Part shown: positions 8,930 through 18,118 of the stretch, piece by piece
Layout of the letters: the number at the start of each line of letters is the position of its first letter
Numbering within the stretch: the first letter of the stretch is position 1
Assembly (NCBI RefSeq): GCF_019425495.1
Contig: NZ_VFIV01000011.1
Location: 1-33,456, forward strand
Length of the DNA: 33,456 nucleotides
Reading direction: 5' to 3'
Source of the DNA: Coxiella endosymbiont of Ornithodoros amblus
Lineage (GTDB): Bacteria; Pseudomonadota; Gammaproteobacteria; Coxiellales; Coxiellaceae
Translations under genes and position numbers: made by a program
The notes under the pieces: model-generated
The model's input: only the letters and a program-made list of their open reading frames with translations
Databases searched by the model: none
Told to the model about the DNA's origin: nothing

Positions 8930-10239
8930 ATCTGAGAACCTCTATAGAAAAATACCACTCGCTACTGAAATTCAAATTATTTTTGAGAACATAGCAACTT
9001 TTTTAAGTAATAGATGGATTGAAAGCAGCTTGTGGGAATTGGAAAGGTTGGCGAAAAATAAATTTTTAACACACGTAAACGCTAAGATTATTCTCATCTT
9101 GGTTAAAAAGCTTCGAAAAGGCAACCCAAATGCCCAAGAAATTGAGAATAGCATTTGGGGAGTGGTAGGCCTTGCGTCATCGCTCATTGCACGCCCAATT
9201 CCAGATGAAGATATCGTGGCTTTATTGGATAAGTTTCTAGAAAAAGAAAACCCCCATATCACAAAATATTTCAACGAGCGTAAATGGAGTCGGTAATTTA
9301 TTAGCAGAGGCAAATTCACTGGATCTTAAGAGACTTAGCGATCTCTATTGTGTGATCTGGTACCTCTATGAAAAGCTAACAGCACTCGAATCTATACTGG
9401 AAAAATTGTCAGTATTATTGGAGGCTTAGAGGCAGTACTAACATTAGCAGGCCTCATTGAATACGACAGAGAAATCGCTTGAGCTCGTAAATTCTGCTGC
9501 TATATGGAACTTGTTTAGTCGGCTTAAAGAGATGTCTCACGACAAACATCAAATTACTACATGCCTACGTGGATTAGCTGTGCTTGCGAACTTACAACTT
9601 TTAGAGTTTAATACGAAATCCACTCGTAATTTTATGGAAACTATTCAGTGTCTATTTAGTTAGTAGCGCTCAAAATATGAATTTTACCTCCGAACAGACT
9701 GGCATATGCCTCATTGGATTAAGTGAATTGGTCGTATTAGCGAAATCTGGGTCCAAAAATAAAGGCAAAACTATTCAATTAATAGTTAGTGGGTTGCGAA
9801 AATTTAAGTACAATTGTTAAGAAACTGTTTGACCGTTTTCAAAACACCAAGTTTTCACACACGACTTCGTAACTGATTGCTGTTTGTTATAGTGATGTAT
9901 TGTTCATTCAATTAGGATTCCCCATTTCCTTCGGAAGGGAGCTCTATGCTATCGCTCAACAAAAGACGCTTGAAGGTGCTGATAAAGCTAAGTTAGCGGA
10001 AGTAGATTTATGTTTTTGCGATTCAGTTAAATAAACTTACAAATTATTTAAGCCACTTTCACAACAAGGTTAGAAAGGAATGTTTAAAAAAACTCTTCCC
10101 AACCCTTAATATTAAGCATATGTTAAGCGTTGAGAATGACATCGTTAAAACTGAAAAGCTTGGAAATGACATTAAGCAGTTGATCCTAGGAGAAATCGAA
10201 TCGTTAACTTCGTCACCCAAACGTGCGAAATATACATAG
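8930..10239 (+). pseudogene. Broken gene for a helical-repeat protein, possibly an effector
   Basis: A chain of plus-strand fragments in changing frames reads as one protein. The longest begins MWELERLAKNKFLTHV at 9030 and includes NAQEIENSIWGVVGLASSL and IVALLDKFLEKENPHI. It is followed by VGNLLAEANSLDLKRLSDL, HQITTCLRGLAVLANLQLL (within 9457-9663), QTGICLIGLSELVVLAK, and a C-terminal piece YLSHFHNKVRKECLKKLF to a TAG at 10237. The recurring 'I...L.GLA.L' units look like a helical solenoid, similar to repeats in the next pseudogene. Frames break near 9295, 9430, 9660, 9830 and 10030. Proteins of this kind in intracellular gammaproteobacteria are often secreted effectors, but no secretion signal can be shown here. 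Confidence 0.55.
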
Positions 10240-10590
10240 TTTATTTGCTTCGTGCTGTGAGAACAGATTTAATATGAATAAAGATGATATTCCATTAGAA
10301 ATAACGGCGCTGCGTCTAAGTAACTAAAATCTAATACTCATACATTCATACTAAAAAAGGCATTCGTCAATTATCAAGCCGTTAGGATAGAAGAACTGAA
10401 AATGAGGTCCTGTAATTGATAAAAAGATAAGTGGCTACAGTTTTTCAGCTAAGTCTCTTGATTTATGCTAAACTAGATGAAACATTTTCGTAGACACACT
10501 AACCCGAAATCCTGCGACCCTGCGCCTTTTTTAATACAAGATTTTTAAACAAGCTAATAACCAAGGACCCCACCTCAACCATTAACCGGC
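10240..10590. other. Spacer between two decayed repeat-protein genes
   Basis: No gene, RNA or convincing regulatory site is seen. The sequence has stops in all frames. It may hold the missing 5' part of the following repeat-protein pseudogene, but nothing in translation supports that. Confidence 0.4.
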
Positions 10591-11060
10591 CGTGACTATG
10601 CTGCTTCCGAAAAATATTGGAGGCACGAAAGCACCGCCGGTTCAACAGCCAGAGTATTGCTAATTTACTCTTAGCCATTACTTACCAGCAGACACGATGG
10701 CACTTTCTCCCAAGAAATTTGCCACTCAATTGCGTGTACTATGGCTCAAAATGTTGAACGATTTGGACACCCAAGGGATTGTCAACACATTGTGGGCGTT
10801 AGCCACGATGGACATGCGGTGGCGAGAATTAGAAATCTGATTATTAATTGACCATTTACTCGATACTATTCATCGCAATCCTGAACAACCCGATCCCCAA
10901 CAAATTGCCAATACGCAATGGGCCTTAACGATGACGACCGTGAGTTGGGAATATTTGCAGGGGTTTAGACCAGTTATTGTTGAGTCTCATTTTTATCAGC
11001 ACAGACTCCCATGTTTTGGGATAGCTGGTTTTTGCACGCCAAACAAGTCAACAATTTAGT
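10591..11060 (+). pseudogene. Broken repeat protein with NTLWALA-type repeats (DUF1601/OPR-like)
   Basis: Three degenerate repeats can be read: SQSIANLLLAITYQQTRWHF (from about 10650), TQGIVNTLWALATMDMRWRE (from about 10772), and QQIANTQWALTMTTVSWEYL (from about 10898). The I-x-N cores lie at 10656, 10778 and 10904, a period of 41-42 codons. The pattern 'I.NTLWALA.M...W..L' is that of octotricopeptide-like repeats, and I recall a Coxiella-associated Pfam family of this kind (DUF1601); this could not be checked. The first repeat is in another frame from the second, a TGA interrupts between repeats two and three, and after about 10960 several frames compete. The ATG at 10697 is probably not a real start, because repeat homology extends upstream of it in another frame. 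Confidence 0.6.
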
Positions 11061-11430
11061 GTAAATTATCCCAAATCGTATATATCCTGGCTCTAAATCG
11101 CCATGAAATGACGGCAGTGGGCATCCCTTTGCGTTTCATAGGCACTAAGAATGTACACACGAAGGAGTAAAGGCAAATGATCTGCTTTCATAACAATTAC
11201 CCAAAAAAAAGCAGGTGCGCTTTCAAAAGTAATAACATATTAAAATTGGAATATCCTTTTCACACTGACAATCCTTTCAGTTTCAATGGCACTTCTGAAA
11301 CAAAGATCAGCTAGCACCAGAAAGTGTGCTCTCTTTAGTCATTCTTTTAACTCTTTAATAAAATATATATTTCCGCTTGCCGGCGTTGGCTGGAACTCAC
11401 TGTCCATTGCTTAAAATTATGCCAAACTGA
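11061..11430. other. Gene-free spacer
   Basis: No reading frame of note and no RNA gene is found here. The left part may be the far end of the repeat-protein pseudogene, and the right part lies just downstream of tRNA-Ser. I see no clear hairpin with a T-run for tRNA-Ser termination. Confidence 0.4.
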
Positions 11431-11519
11431 CGGAGAGAGAGGGATTCGAACCCTCGATGGAGCTTTCACCCCATACTCCCTTAGCAGGGGAGCGCCTTCA
11501 GCCTCTCGGCCATCTCTCC
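11431..11519 (-). tRNA. tRNA-Ser (anticodon GCT)
   Basis: The minus strand starts GGAGAGATGGCCGAGAGGC, has the anticodon loop CTGCTAA (anticodon GCT, reading AGU/AGC), a long variable arm typical of class II tRNAs, and a T-arm GGGTTCGAATCCC. The acceptor end is TCTCTCC with discriminator G. The next three bases are TCA rather than CCA, unlike the other two tRNAs of the window, so the CCA end must be added or repaired enzymatically. It lies downstream of csrA, an arrangement known from Pseudomonas and other gammaproteobacteria. Confidence 0.95.
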
Positions 11520-11625
11520 ACAGCAGAAAACATAAGGCATGAATGATAACATCCTGTTAACGGAAAGAAAATCGTTGTGGAGAACCGTTATACGACAATA
11601 AATATGACTGAAAAAAATCACGAAA

Positions 11626-11648
11626 ACCCCGCGTATCACAGCGGGGGT
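11626..11648 (-). terminator. Rho-independent terminator after csrA
   Basis: On the minus strand a hairpin CCCCGC-TGTGATAC-GCGGGG is followed by TTTTCGTGATTTTTTT. The stem starts a few bases after the csrA stop codon. It would end transcripts of csrA (and perhaps of lysC-csrA) and so separate them from tRNA-Ser. Confidence 0.75.
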
Positions 11649-11652
11649 AAGG

Positions 11653-11865
11653 TTATGCAGATTCGTTGGTCTTTCCAGGCTGGTCTTCTGGCTGAGCCAA
11701 TTTCTCCCGCTGAATCCGCTCATAAATTTCTTCGCGGTGAACAGAAATATCTTTCGGGGCGTCTATCCCTAAACGGACTTGATTACCTTTTACACCAAGA
11801 ACGGTTATCTTGATGTCGTCTCCAATGATTACCGATTCACCAATACGTCTGGTTAGTATTAACAT
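11653..11865 (-). CDS. csrA: Carbon storage regulator CsrA (RsmA)
   Basis: CsrA is a small dimeric RNA-binding protein that binds GGA motifs in the leaders of mRNAs and changes their translation and stability. The 70-residue product begins [17 protein letters not shown] and has the conserved core [20 protein letters not shown] and [10 protein letters not shown], with the N-terminal Leu4/Arg6-7 and the C-terminal Arg in 'VHREE' that form the RNA-binding face. The frame extends upstream to 11946, but the family starts at MLILTR, and a strong AAGGAGAGG lies just before the ATG at 11865. The residues after about 57 form an ordinary unconserved tail. It follows lysC by 148 nt, enough for its own promoter, and a terminator follows. 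Confidence 0.96.
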   Translation of the reverse strand: MLILTRRIGESVIIGDDIKITVLGVKGNQVRLGIDAPKDISVHREEIYERIQREKLAQPEDQPGKTNESA

Positions 11866-12013
11866 CTTCCTCTCCTTCTTTGAGGAATCCTTACCTGCAA
11901 GCCTTGTGGCAAACCTCCCTATATTTGATTTTAGTACATTGTACAAGTTTAGCGAACTTGCCTCTCTCTTCTCTTAGTAATGCTTCAAAAGGATAACGGA
12001 ATTTACTGATAAA

Positions 12014-13243
12014 TCAAGTAAATTTTATTTCTTGGTTTAGCTTGAAGGCTGAATGGAGCGTGCGGGCCCCCAACTCTAAATACTTCTCATCAATAACCGC
12101 GGAGATCTTAACTTCGGTGGCCGTGATGAGATGGATATGGATTCCTTCTTGGCCTAATGCGCTAAACATTTGAGAGGCGATTCCCGCATGCGAGCGCATC
12201 CCTACTCCCACCAAGGAGATCTTAGCAACCTGATCGCTACCTAATACAGCACCTCCAGCAAGCTCGCTGGCTACCTGCTTCATAATCAAAAAAGCGTCTT
12301 TATAATCGTCCCTCGGAAGCGTGAAACTAAAATCAATATTAGCATCAATCGTAGGTACATTTTGCACAATCATATCGACTTCAATATTGGCCTTGCTAAT
12401 AGGCCCTAGAATATAGCTTGCTAACCCTGGCCTCTCAGGAATGCCCTGGATCGTTAACTTGGCCTGACGGCGATCAAAGGCGATGCCTGAAACCAGGGGC
12501 TGCTCCGCTGAATCCCACTCAAAAGCGATTAACGTGCCGGGACCTTTACGCAAACTGGACAAAACTCGCACCGGTACTTTGAATTTACCCGCGAATTCTA
12601 AACAGCGATTTTGCAAAATTTTCGCCCCCAAACTCGACATTTCCATCATTTCATCAAAGATAATTTTAGGAATGCGGCGGGCTTGAGGAACAATTTTCGG
12701 ATCACTCGTATAAACTCCATCGACATCCGTAAAAATTTGACATTCGTCTGCCTCGAGGGCTGCTGCTAATGCAACAGCCGTGAGATCAGATCCTCCGCGG
12801 CCTAAGGTAGTAATATCTCCCGTATCGCTAACCCCTTGAAAACCAGCAATGACAGGAACACGCCCTTCTTTTAAATCCCTATACAAAATTTTAGGGTTGA
12901 TGTCCACAATCCGCGCTTTTTTATGCTCATTAGTCGTACGCAATCGAATTTGAGCTGCTGTATAGGAATGGGCGGGACAATTACGGGCCTCCAAAGCCAT
13001 GCTCAAAAGAGCAGCTGAAACTTGTTCGCCTGTAGAAATTAAAGCATCATATTCGCGCCCATTAGAATCCGATATCGACTGGGCTAATTTGATGAGACGA
13101 TCTGTTTCGCCATACATAGCGGAAACAACTGCTACTACAGCATGGCCTTCCTGACGCACTTCAGAAATAAGACGGGCCACGTTTTGTATGCGTTCGAGAT
13201 TCGCAACCGAACTTCCACCAAATTTCTGAACGATTAACGCCAT
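12014..13243 (-). CDS. lysC: Aspartate kinase
   Basis: Aspartokinase phosphorylates L-aspartate, the first step towards diaminopimelate, lysine, threonine and methionine. The 409-residue product has the kinase signature KFGGSSVANLERI (residues 7-19) and the amino-acid kinase core GRGGSDLTAVALAAAL with FTDVDGVYTSDP. After about residue 265 come two ACT domains (LTIQGIPERPGLASYILGPI and KISLVGVGMRSHAGIASQMF), where feedback inhibitors bind. The length and two ACT domains fit the monofunctional class. It begins 5 nt after the alaS stop codon, so alaS and lysC are very probably co-transcribed. In the host cell it may mainly serve diaminopimelate supply for peptidoglycan. Confidence 0.96.
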   Translation of the reverse strand: MALIVQKFGGSSVANLERIQNVARLISEVRQEGHAVVAVVSAMYGETDRLIKLAQSISDSNGREYDALISTGEQVSAALLSMALEARNCPAHSYTAAQIRLRTTNEHKKARIVDINPKILYRDLKEGRVPVIAGFQGVSDTGDITTLGRGGSDLTAVALAAALEADECQIFTDVDGVYTSDPKIVPQARRIPKIIFDEMMEMSSLGAKILQNRCLEFAGKFKVPVRVLSSLRKGPGTLIAFEWDSAEQPLVSGIAFDRRQAKLTIQGIPERPGLASYILGPISKANIEVDMIVQNVPTIDANIDFSFTLPRDDYKDAFLIMKQVASELAGGAVLGSDQVAKISLVGVGMRSHAGIASQMFSALGQEGIHIHLITATEVKISAVIDEKYLELGARTLHSAFKLNQEIKFT

Positions 13244-13248
13244 AAAAA

Positions 13249-15855
13249 TTATTCCTTTAACTTTTTCTCAATCCATTTAGGCACGGCTGCAAGCGCCACT
13301 TCCAAATTCTCCGGTTTTTCTCCTGCTCCTTGAGCTAAATCAGGGCAGCCCCCGCTGCGGCCACCAACCTTTTCGGCTATCGGCGTCAGTAGTTCTGTCG
13401 CATTAAAATGATCTAAGCAATTTTTTGTAACTCCCGCTACTAACTGTACCCGCTTTCCTTCTACCATCGCTAATACGATCGCCGCTTTCTCTAACTTTTG
13501 TTTTAATTGATCTACGATTGCTCGTAGCGTCTCATGATCAACGGCTTCCAATCGGATGGCAAGCGTTTTTATGCCGTGCATATCCAACACTTGGTTAACT
13601 AAGCTTTCAAGCTGTTGATTCACCAGCCACTGTTTTAATTTTGTTAGTTCTTTTTTCAAGTTGCGATGATCTTCTAAAATTTGGCCTAACTTCGCCGTTA
13701 AATTATTACGGTTCGTTTTTAATAAAGCACCGAGCGAACGTAATTGTTGCTCAGTAGATTCAATATAGTCTAGCGCAGCCTTACCAGTGACTGCTTCAAT
13801 GCGTCGAATGTCAGCCGCGCAACCGGATTCAGAGACAATTTTAAATAAACCAATTTCCCCCGTTCGTTCTGTATGGGTTCCGCCACAAATTTCAGTAGAA
13901 AAATCACCCATTTCGAGTACACGGACCTCTTTGCCATACCGCTCTCTAAATAAAGCCAACGCACCTTTTTTCTTTGCTTCTTCTAGGGTCATCACTTCGA
14001 TGGTGGAAAGCAAATTCTCTTGGATCTGTTGATTAACTAATCTTTCAACTGCCTGCAATTCTTCTGGCATAAGAGGTTTAGAATGAGAAAAATCAAATCG
14101 TAAACGGTTTGCTTCAACCAGAGAGCCCTTTTGCATCACACGTTCGCCGAGCACACGGCGCAAAGCTTCGTGAAGCAAATGTGTGGCGGAGTGGTTACGC
14201 ATAATATCAAAACGCGACACATCGACTGCGGCGCGAACTTTATCTTTTACATTTAAACGACCTTTTAACATCTCACCAATATGTAAATAAATACCGCCTT
14301 GCTTTTTAGTATCCTTAACACGAAAACTGCCTTTTTCAAAATATAAAAACCCTTGATCACCGACTTGACCTCCCGATTCTGCATAAAAGGGGGTACGATC
14401 CAGTACTACCACTCCTTTTTCGCTTTTGTTTAATCGGTTGGTAGGCTGATCATTCTGCAGCAAAGAAATTACGTTCGCTTGTGAATTTAACGTTTCATAG
14501 CCCACGAATTGCGTTTCGCCGCTACTACCACTAATAGATGCTTTTTTGGCATAATTAGCTACGAATTGATGCGCTTGCTGCGATTGTTCACGCTGACGTT
14601 CCATGGCTTTATCGAATCCTGCATAGTCCATCACAAAATCACGCTCTCTTGCAATATCAGCCGTCAAGTCAGGTGGGAATCCATAGGTGTCGTATAATTG
14701 AAAAATTAGATTGCCTGGAATTTGACGGGAAGGTAAGGTGGCCATTTCATGATCTAAAATCTTAAGACCTTTTTTTAATGTATTAGAAAATTGTATTTCC
14801 TCCTGCTTGATGGTTTGCTCGATCAGTGCTTCGGATTTACGAAGCAAAGGATAGGCGCCCCCGATCTCTTCTACCAACGGTTTGGTTAATTGATAGAAAA
14901 AAGGTTCCTCTTGCCCCAATTTATACCCATGACGAACGGCCCGGCGAATAATACGACGCAGAACGTAACCCCGCCCTTCGTTAGAAGGGATCACTCCATC
15001 GGCAATAAGGAAAACAACCGAGCGAATATGATCCACAATCACCCGCATTGAAGTATTGTGAAGTTCCTCGGTCTTAAGAAGCACTCTTAACGCTTTCAAT
15101 AAGTACTGGAATAAATCGATATCGTAATTGTCGTGGACACCCTGCATAACAGCCGCCAGACGCTCTAAACCCATCCCTGTATCTACGCTCGGTTTTATAA
15201 GAGGGTGTGGATTTCCTTTTGCGTCGCGGTTGTACTGCATAAATACTAAGTTCCAAATTTCCACATATCGGTCGCCATCTGCCTCTGCGCTTCCTGGTGG
15301 GCCCCCAGAGATATTTGGCCCGTGGTCATAAAATATTTCTGTACACGGCCCGCAAGGCCCGGTGTCGCCCATTTGCCAGAAATTGTCCTTTTCCCCGCAA
15401 CGTGAGAACCGCTCTGGATTTATTTTGATTTCCTTAAGCCATATGGACTCAGTCTCAAAGTCATCCTGAAATACCGTCACCCACAATCGTTGAGGCGGCA
15501 ACTTTAAAACGTTAGTTAAAAAATCCCATGCAAATTTAATAGCATCGCGTTTAAAATAATCGCCAAAACTAAAGTTCCCCAACATTTCAAAAAAGGTATG
15601 ATGGCGGGCCGTATAACCAACATTCTTTAAATCGTTGTGTTTTCCACCTGCTCGCATACAAGGTTGTATCGAAACAGCACGCTGATAAGGTCGTGTTTCA
15701 AGACCCAAAAAAACATTTTTAAATTGCACCATCCCCGCATTAGTGAACAATAGCGTCGGATCATTTTTTGTTATTAATGAACTACCTGAAATAACTTCAT
15801 GATTTAATTGTTTAAAATAATTCAGGAAAATTTCTCGTAATTGATTGCTATTCAT
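13249..15855 (-). CDS. alaS: Alanine-tRNA ligase
   Basis: AlaRS charges tRNA-Ala and clears mischarged Ser and Gly through its editing domain. The 868-residue product (E. coli 876) is complete. The N-terminal class II core includes [14 protein letters not shown] and [18 protein letters not shown]. The editing-site zinc motif is intact: H555 and H559 in [12 protein letters not shown]657 and H661 in CGGTH. The C-terminal domain ends with [15 protein letters not shown], close to the usual DHHA1 motif. The ATG at 15855 opens the family-typical [14 protein letters not shown]. It is 6 nt downstream of the recX remnant's stop and 5 nt upstream of lysC. Confidence 0.98.
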   Translation of the reverse strand: MNSNQLREIFLNYFKQLNHEVISGSSLITKNDPTLLFTNAGMVQFKNVFLGLETRPYQRAVSIQPCMRAGGKHNDLKNVGYTARHHTFFEMLGNFSFGDYFKRDAIKFAWDFLTNVLKLPPQRLWVTVFQDDFETESIWLKEIKINPERFSRCGEKDNFWQMGDTGPCGPCTEIFYDHGPNISGGPPGSAEADGDRYVEIWNLVFMQYNRDAKGNPHPLIKPSVDTGMGLERLAAVMQGVHDNYDIDLFQYLLKALRVLLKTEELHNTSMRVIVDHIRSVVFLIADGVIPSNEGRGYVLRRIIRRAVRHGYKLGQEEPFFYQLTKPLVEEIGGAYPLLRKSEALIEQTIKQEEIQFSNTLKKGLKILDHEMATLPSRQIPGNLIFQLYDTYGFPPDLTADIARERDFVMDYAGFDKAMERQREQSQQAHQFVANYAKKASISGSSGETQFVGYETLNSQANVISLLQNDQPTNRLNKSEKGVVVLDRTPFYAESGGQVGDQGFLYFEKGSFRVKDTKKQGGIYLHIGEMLKGRLNVKDKVRAAVDVSRFDIMRNHSATHLLHEALRRVLGERVMQKGSLVEANRLRFDFSHSKPLMPEELQAVERLVNQQIQENLLSTIEVMTLEEAKKKGALALFRERYGKEVRVLEMGDFSTEICGGTHTERTGEIGLFKIVSESGCAADIRRIEAVTGKAALDYIESTEQQLRSLGALLKTNRNNLTAKLGQILEDHRNLKKELTKLKQWLVNQQLESLVNQVLDMHGIKTLAIRLEAVDHETLRAIVDQLKQKLEKAAIVLAMVEGKRVQLVAGVTKNCLDHFNATELLTPIAEKVGGRSGGCPDLAQGAGEKPENLEVALAAVPKWIEKKLKE

Positions 15856-15861
15856 TTTTTT

Positions 15862-16281
15862 TTAAAGTTTATAAATTTGTTTTAAATTAAATCCTCGTTG
15901 CAGTAGGAAACGCATCTGATTGGCTGATGGTTTTTCTTTTACACTTTGACATCCATATTTGTTTTTCCAAACCGAAAACAATATTTCAACCTGAAACGAT
16001 TTGTCACCATACATATATTGCTGAATTAAAGAATTCTCAATACCTCTCTGTTGGAGTTCTGCGATGATTCGACGACGGGCCCGACGCCAGACTCAATGCG
16101 TTGGTGCACGTAAGGCTTCGACATATCTCTCATCGCTTTGAAGACCTTCCCTGGCGGATGCCAACTCGGTTTCAACTTCTGAAAGTTTGTAGCCTCTCGT
16201 AACGAGTTTTCGCTTTAATTCTTCTTGTAAATGTTCTTGTCTCGCCAAAAAGGAAATCGCACGGTTACGCAAGTCCATCAT
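15862..16281 (-). pseudogene. recX: RecX regulatory protein, frameshifted
   Basis: RecX binds RecA filaments and modulates recombination. The first 62 codons are in frame: RNRAISFLARQEHLQEELKR, then RGYKLSEVETEL and LQSDERYVEA. The frame then runs into LRAPTH and a stop at 16093. The true continuation lies in other frames: YVHQRIESGVGP, then RRIIAELQQRGIENSLIQQY, and finally FLLQRGFNLKQIYKL and a TAA at 15862-15864. Two frameshifts near 16105 and 16070 would restore about 140 codons, the normal RecX length. The start ATG overlaps the recA TGA, as in a translationally coupled recA-recX pair. A 62-residue fragment may still be made; function is doubtful. Confidence 0.85.
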
Positions 16282-17309
16282 TCTATTGCATTGACTTCTG
16301 CAGCGGTTTTCTCGCTTTCTCGATGCGGCAACAGTTTTTCACGTAAACGTGTTTCAATTTCCTCTACAACTCTTGGATTTTCAAGGAAAAATTGTCGAAG
16401 ATTTTCTTTTCCTTGGCAGATGCGCTCGCCATTGTAACTGTACCAAGCACCTGTTTTTTCGATCAGTTCATTTTTAACACCGAGGTCAATTAACTCACTT
16501 TCGCGCGAAATACCAAGACCGTAAAGAATATCAAACTCGACTTGACGGAAAGGTGGCGCCACCTTGTTTTTAACTACCTTTACTCGAGTTTCACTGCCTA
16601 AAATCTCTTCGCCCTTTTTGATCGCTCCAATTCGGCGAATATCCAAGCGTACTGATGCATAAAACTTAAGTGCGTTTCCCCCTGTGGTCGTTTCCGGATT
16701 TCCAAACATAACACCGATTTTCATACGTATTTGATTAATAAATATTACTAAGGTATTGGATTTCTTAATGTTTGCCGTGAGCTTACGTAGCGCTTGTGAC
16801 ATTAAACGCGCTTGCAAACCCATATGAGAATCGCCCATATCGCCCTCAATTTCGGCTTTTGGCGTCAGGGCGGCAACAGAGTCGATCACGATCAGATCAA
16901 CGGCGCCTGACCGAACCAACATGTCCGTAATTTCTAAAGCTTGTTCCCCTGTATCAGGCTGGGATATTAACAAGTCCTCTACTTTAACACCTAATTTGCC
17001 CGCATAAATGGCATCCAACGCATGTTCCGCATCCACAAAAGCAGCCGTACCGCCAATACGCTGACAAGAAGCAATTGTTTGTAAGGCCAGCGTGGTTTTT
17101 CCAGAAGCTTCCGGCCCGTAAATTTCAATAACCCGACCCCTGGGTAATCCACCCACACCCAAAGCGATATCCAAGCCCAAGGAGCCTGTCGAAATGACAT
17201 CGATGTCTCGTACGAGTCCGGGATCACCTAAACGCATGACTGAACCTTTACCAAACTGACGCTCAATTTGCGACAAAGCAGCATCCAGCGCATTACTACG
17301 ATTATCCAT
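16278..17309 (-). CDS. recA: Recombinase A
   Basis: RecA polymerises on single-stranded DNA and catalyses strand exchange. The 343-residue product is complete. It has the N-terminal oligomerisation helix ([20 protein letters not shown]), the Walker A motif GPEASGKTT at residues 65-73, the Walker B hydrophobic strand [12 protein letters not shown], the L2 loop region [22 protein letters not shown], and an acidic tail ending in Glu. The ATG at 17309 follows AAGGAGCT. I looked upstream for a LexA box of the CTG-N10-CAG type and saw none, which fits loss of the classical SOS circuit, though LexA itself is not in the window. Downstream recX is broken while recA stays intact. Confidence 0.98.
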   Translation of the reverse strand: MDNRSNALDAALSQIERQFGKGSVMRLGDPGLVRDIDVISTGSLGLDIALGVGGLPRGRVIEIYGPEASGKTTLALQTIASCQRIGGTAAFVDAEHALDAIYAGKLGVKVEDLLISQPDTGEQALEITDMLVRSGAVDLIVIDSVAALTPKAEIEGDMGDSHMGLQARLMSQALRKLTANIKKSNTLVIFINQIRMKIGVMFGNPETTTGGNALKFYASVRLDIRRIGAIKKGEEILGSETRVKVVKNKVAPPFRQVEFDILYGLGISRESELIDLGVKNELIEKTGAWYSYNGERICQGKENLRQFFLENPRVVEEIETRLREKLLPHRESEKTAAEVNAIE

Positions 17310-17419
17310 CCCAGCTCCTTATCAAAAGAAGAATTTAATATTCGTATTTTATTTATTTAATAGCTATTATTCCACAAATAACGCTAATTGGTATACCGTT
17401 GTTACTCATTCTTATTCAC

Positions 17420-17902
17420 TTACACACATTCAATTAACCATTTCAACGCATACGCGATGGCGCAATTACGAATATTTTTTGCGTCCGCTTTCGAAAAAAG
17501 CTTTACGATATAGCGCGTTGTGTCCCTTCTTAGCTATGCCAATCCAGACTGTACCTATCGGTTTTTTGGTGGTGCCGCCACTTGGCCCGGCAATTCCGGT
17601 GATGCTCACGCAATATCGGCATGACTTCTCTTTAATGCGCCCAGCGCCATTTCTCGGGCCACCGACTCACTAACAGCACCATCCCTTTTGATCAATTGAG
17701 GATCAATCCCTAAAAGTTCTACTTTTGAAATGTTGCTATAAGTGACAAAAGCACAATCAAACCAGGCTGAGCTTCCCAGCACTCGCGTAATTGCGCGAGA
17801 AAACCCACCGCCTGTACAGGATTCTGCCGCAAACAATTTCAGCCCCTTAGCTTTCAACACCAAACCCAATTGGCGCCTTAAAGAATAATGATTTACATCC
17901 AT
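17420..17902 (-). pseudogene. pncC: CinA-type nicotinamide-nucleotide amidase, frameshifted
   Basis: The stand-alone C-terminal CinA domain deamidates NMN to nicotinate mononucleotide. The first 98 codons from the ATG at 17902 are in frame and contain LFAAESCTGGGFSRAITRV and CAFVTYSNISKVELLG, both typical. The frame then stops after SHADIA. The continuation SITGIAGPSGGTTKKPIGTV and WIGIAKKGHNALYRK lies in another frame, and the last part ADAKNIRNCAIAYALKWLIE in a third, ending with TAA at 17420-17422. Removing two frameshifts would give about 160 codons, the full family length. It sits upstream of recA, as cinA does in many bacteria. Confidence 0.85.
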
Positions 17903-18118
17903 TTATCATAGTGTAGCACTCAAAACAAGCGTCCAAAGTCAAATCAAGAAAAAGTTGTTGTATAAATCCTCAGCGCTACCCCTCCAGAATCCCTCTCCCG
18001 CTTGGGAAAGGCTAGGAGATGAAAATAATTACAACCTCTCCAAATCATAACACAGCCCTTGAGTATCTCGGCAGCTTTCACTAAGCTTTTAATAATGAAA
18101 CTTCAAACAAAATCGCCA

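Noticed and set aside
11866-11946. 27-codon N-terminal extension of csrA
   Set aside because: CsrA always begins MLILTR, and a strong ribosome-binding site precedes that ATG.
13770-15331. Several ORFs of 60-81 codons on both strands inside alaS
   Set aside because: They are shadow frames of a complete, well-conserved alaS.
17310-17419. LexA (SOS) box upstream of recA
   Set aside because: No CTG-N10-CAG pattern was found between recA and pncC.
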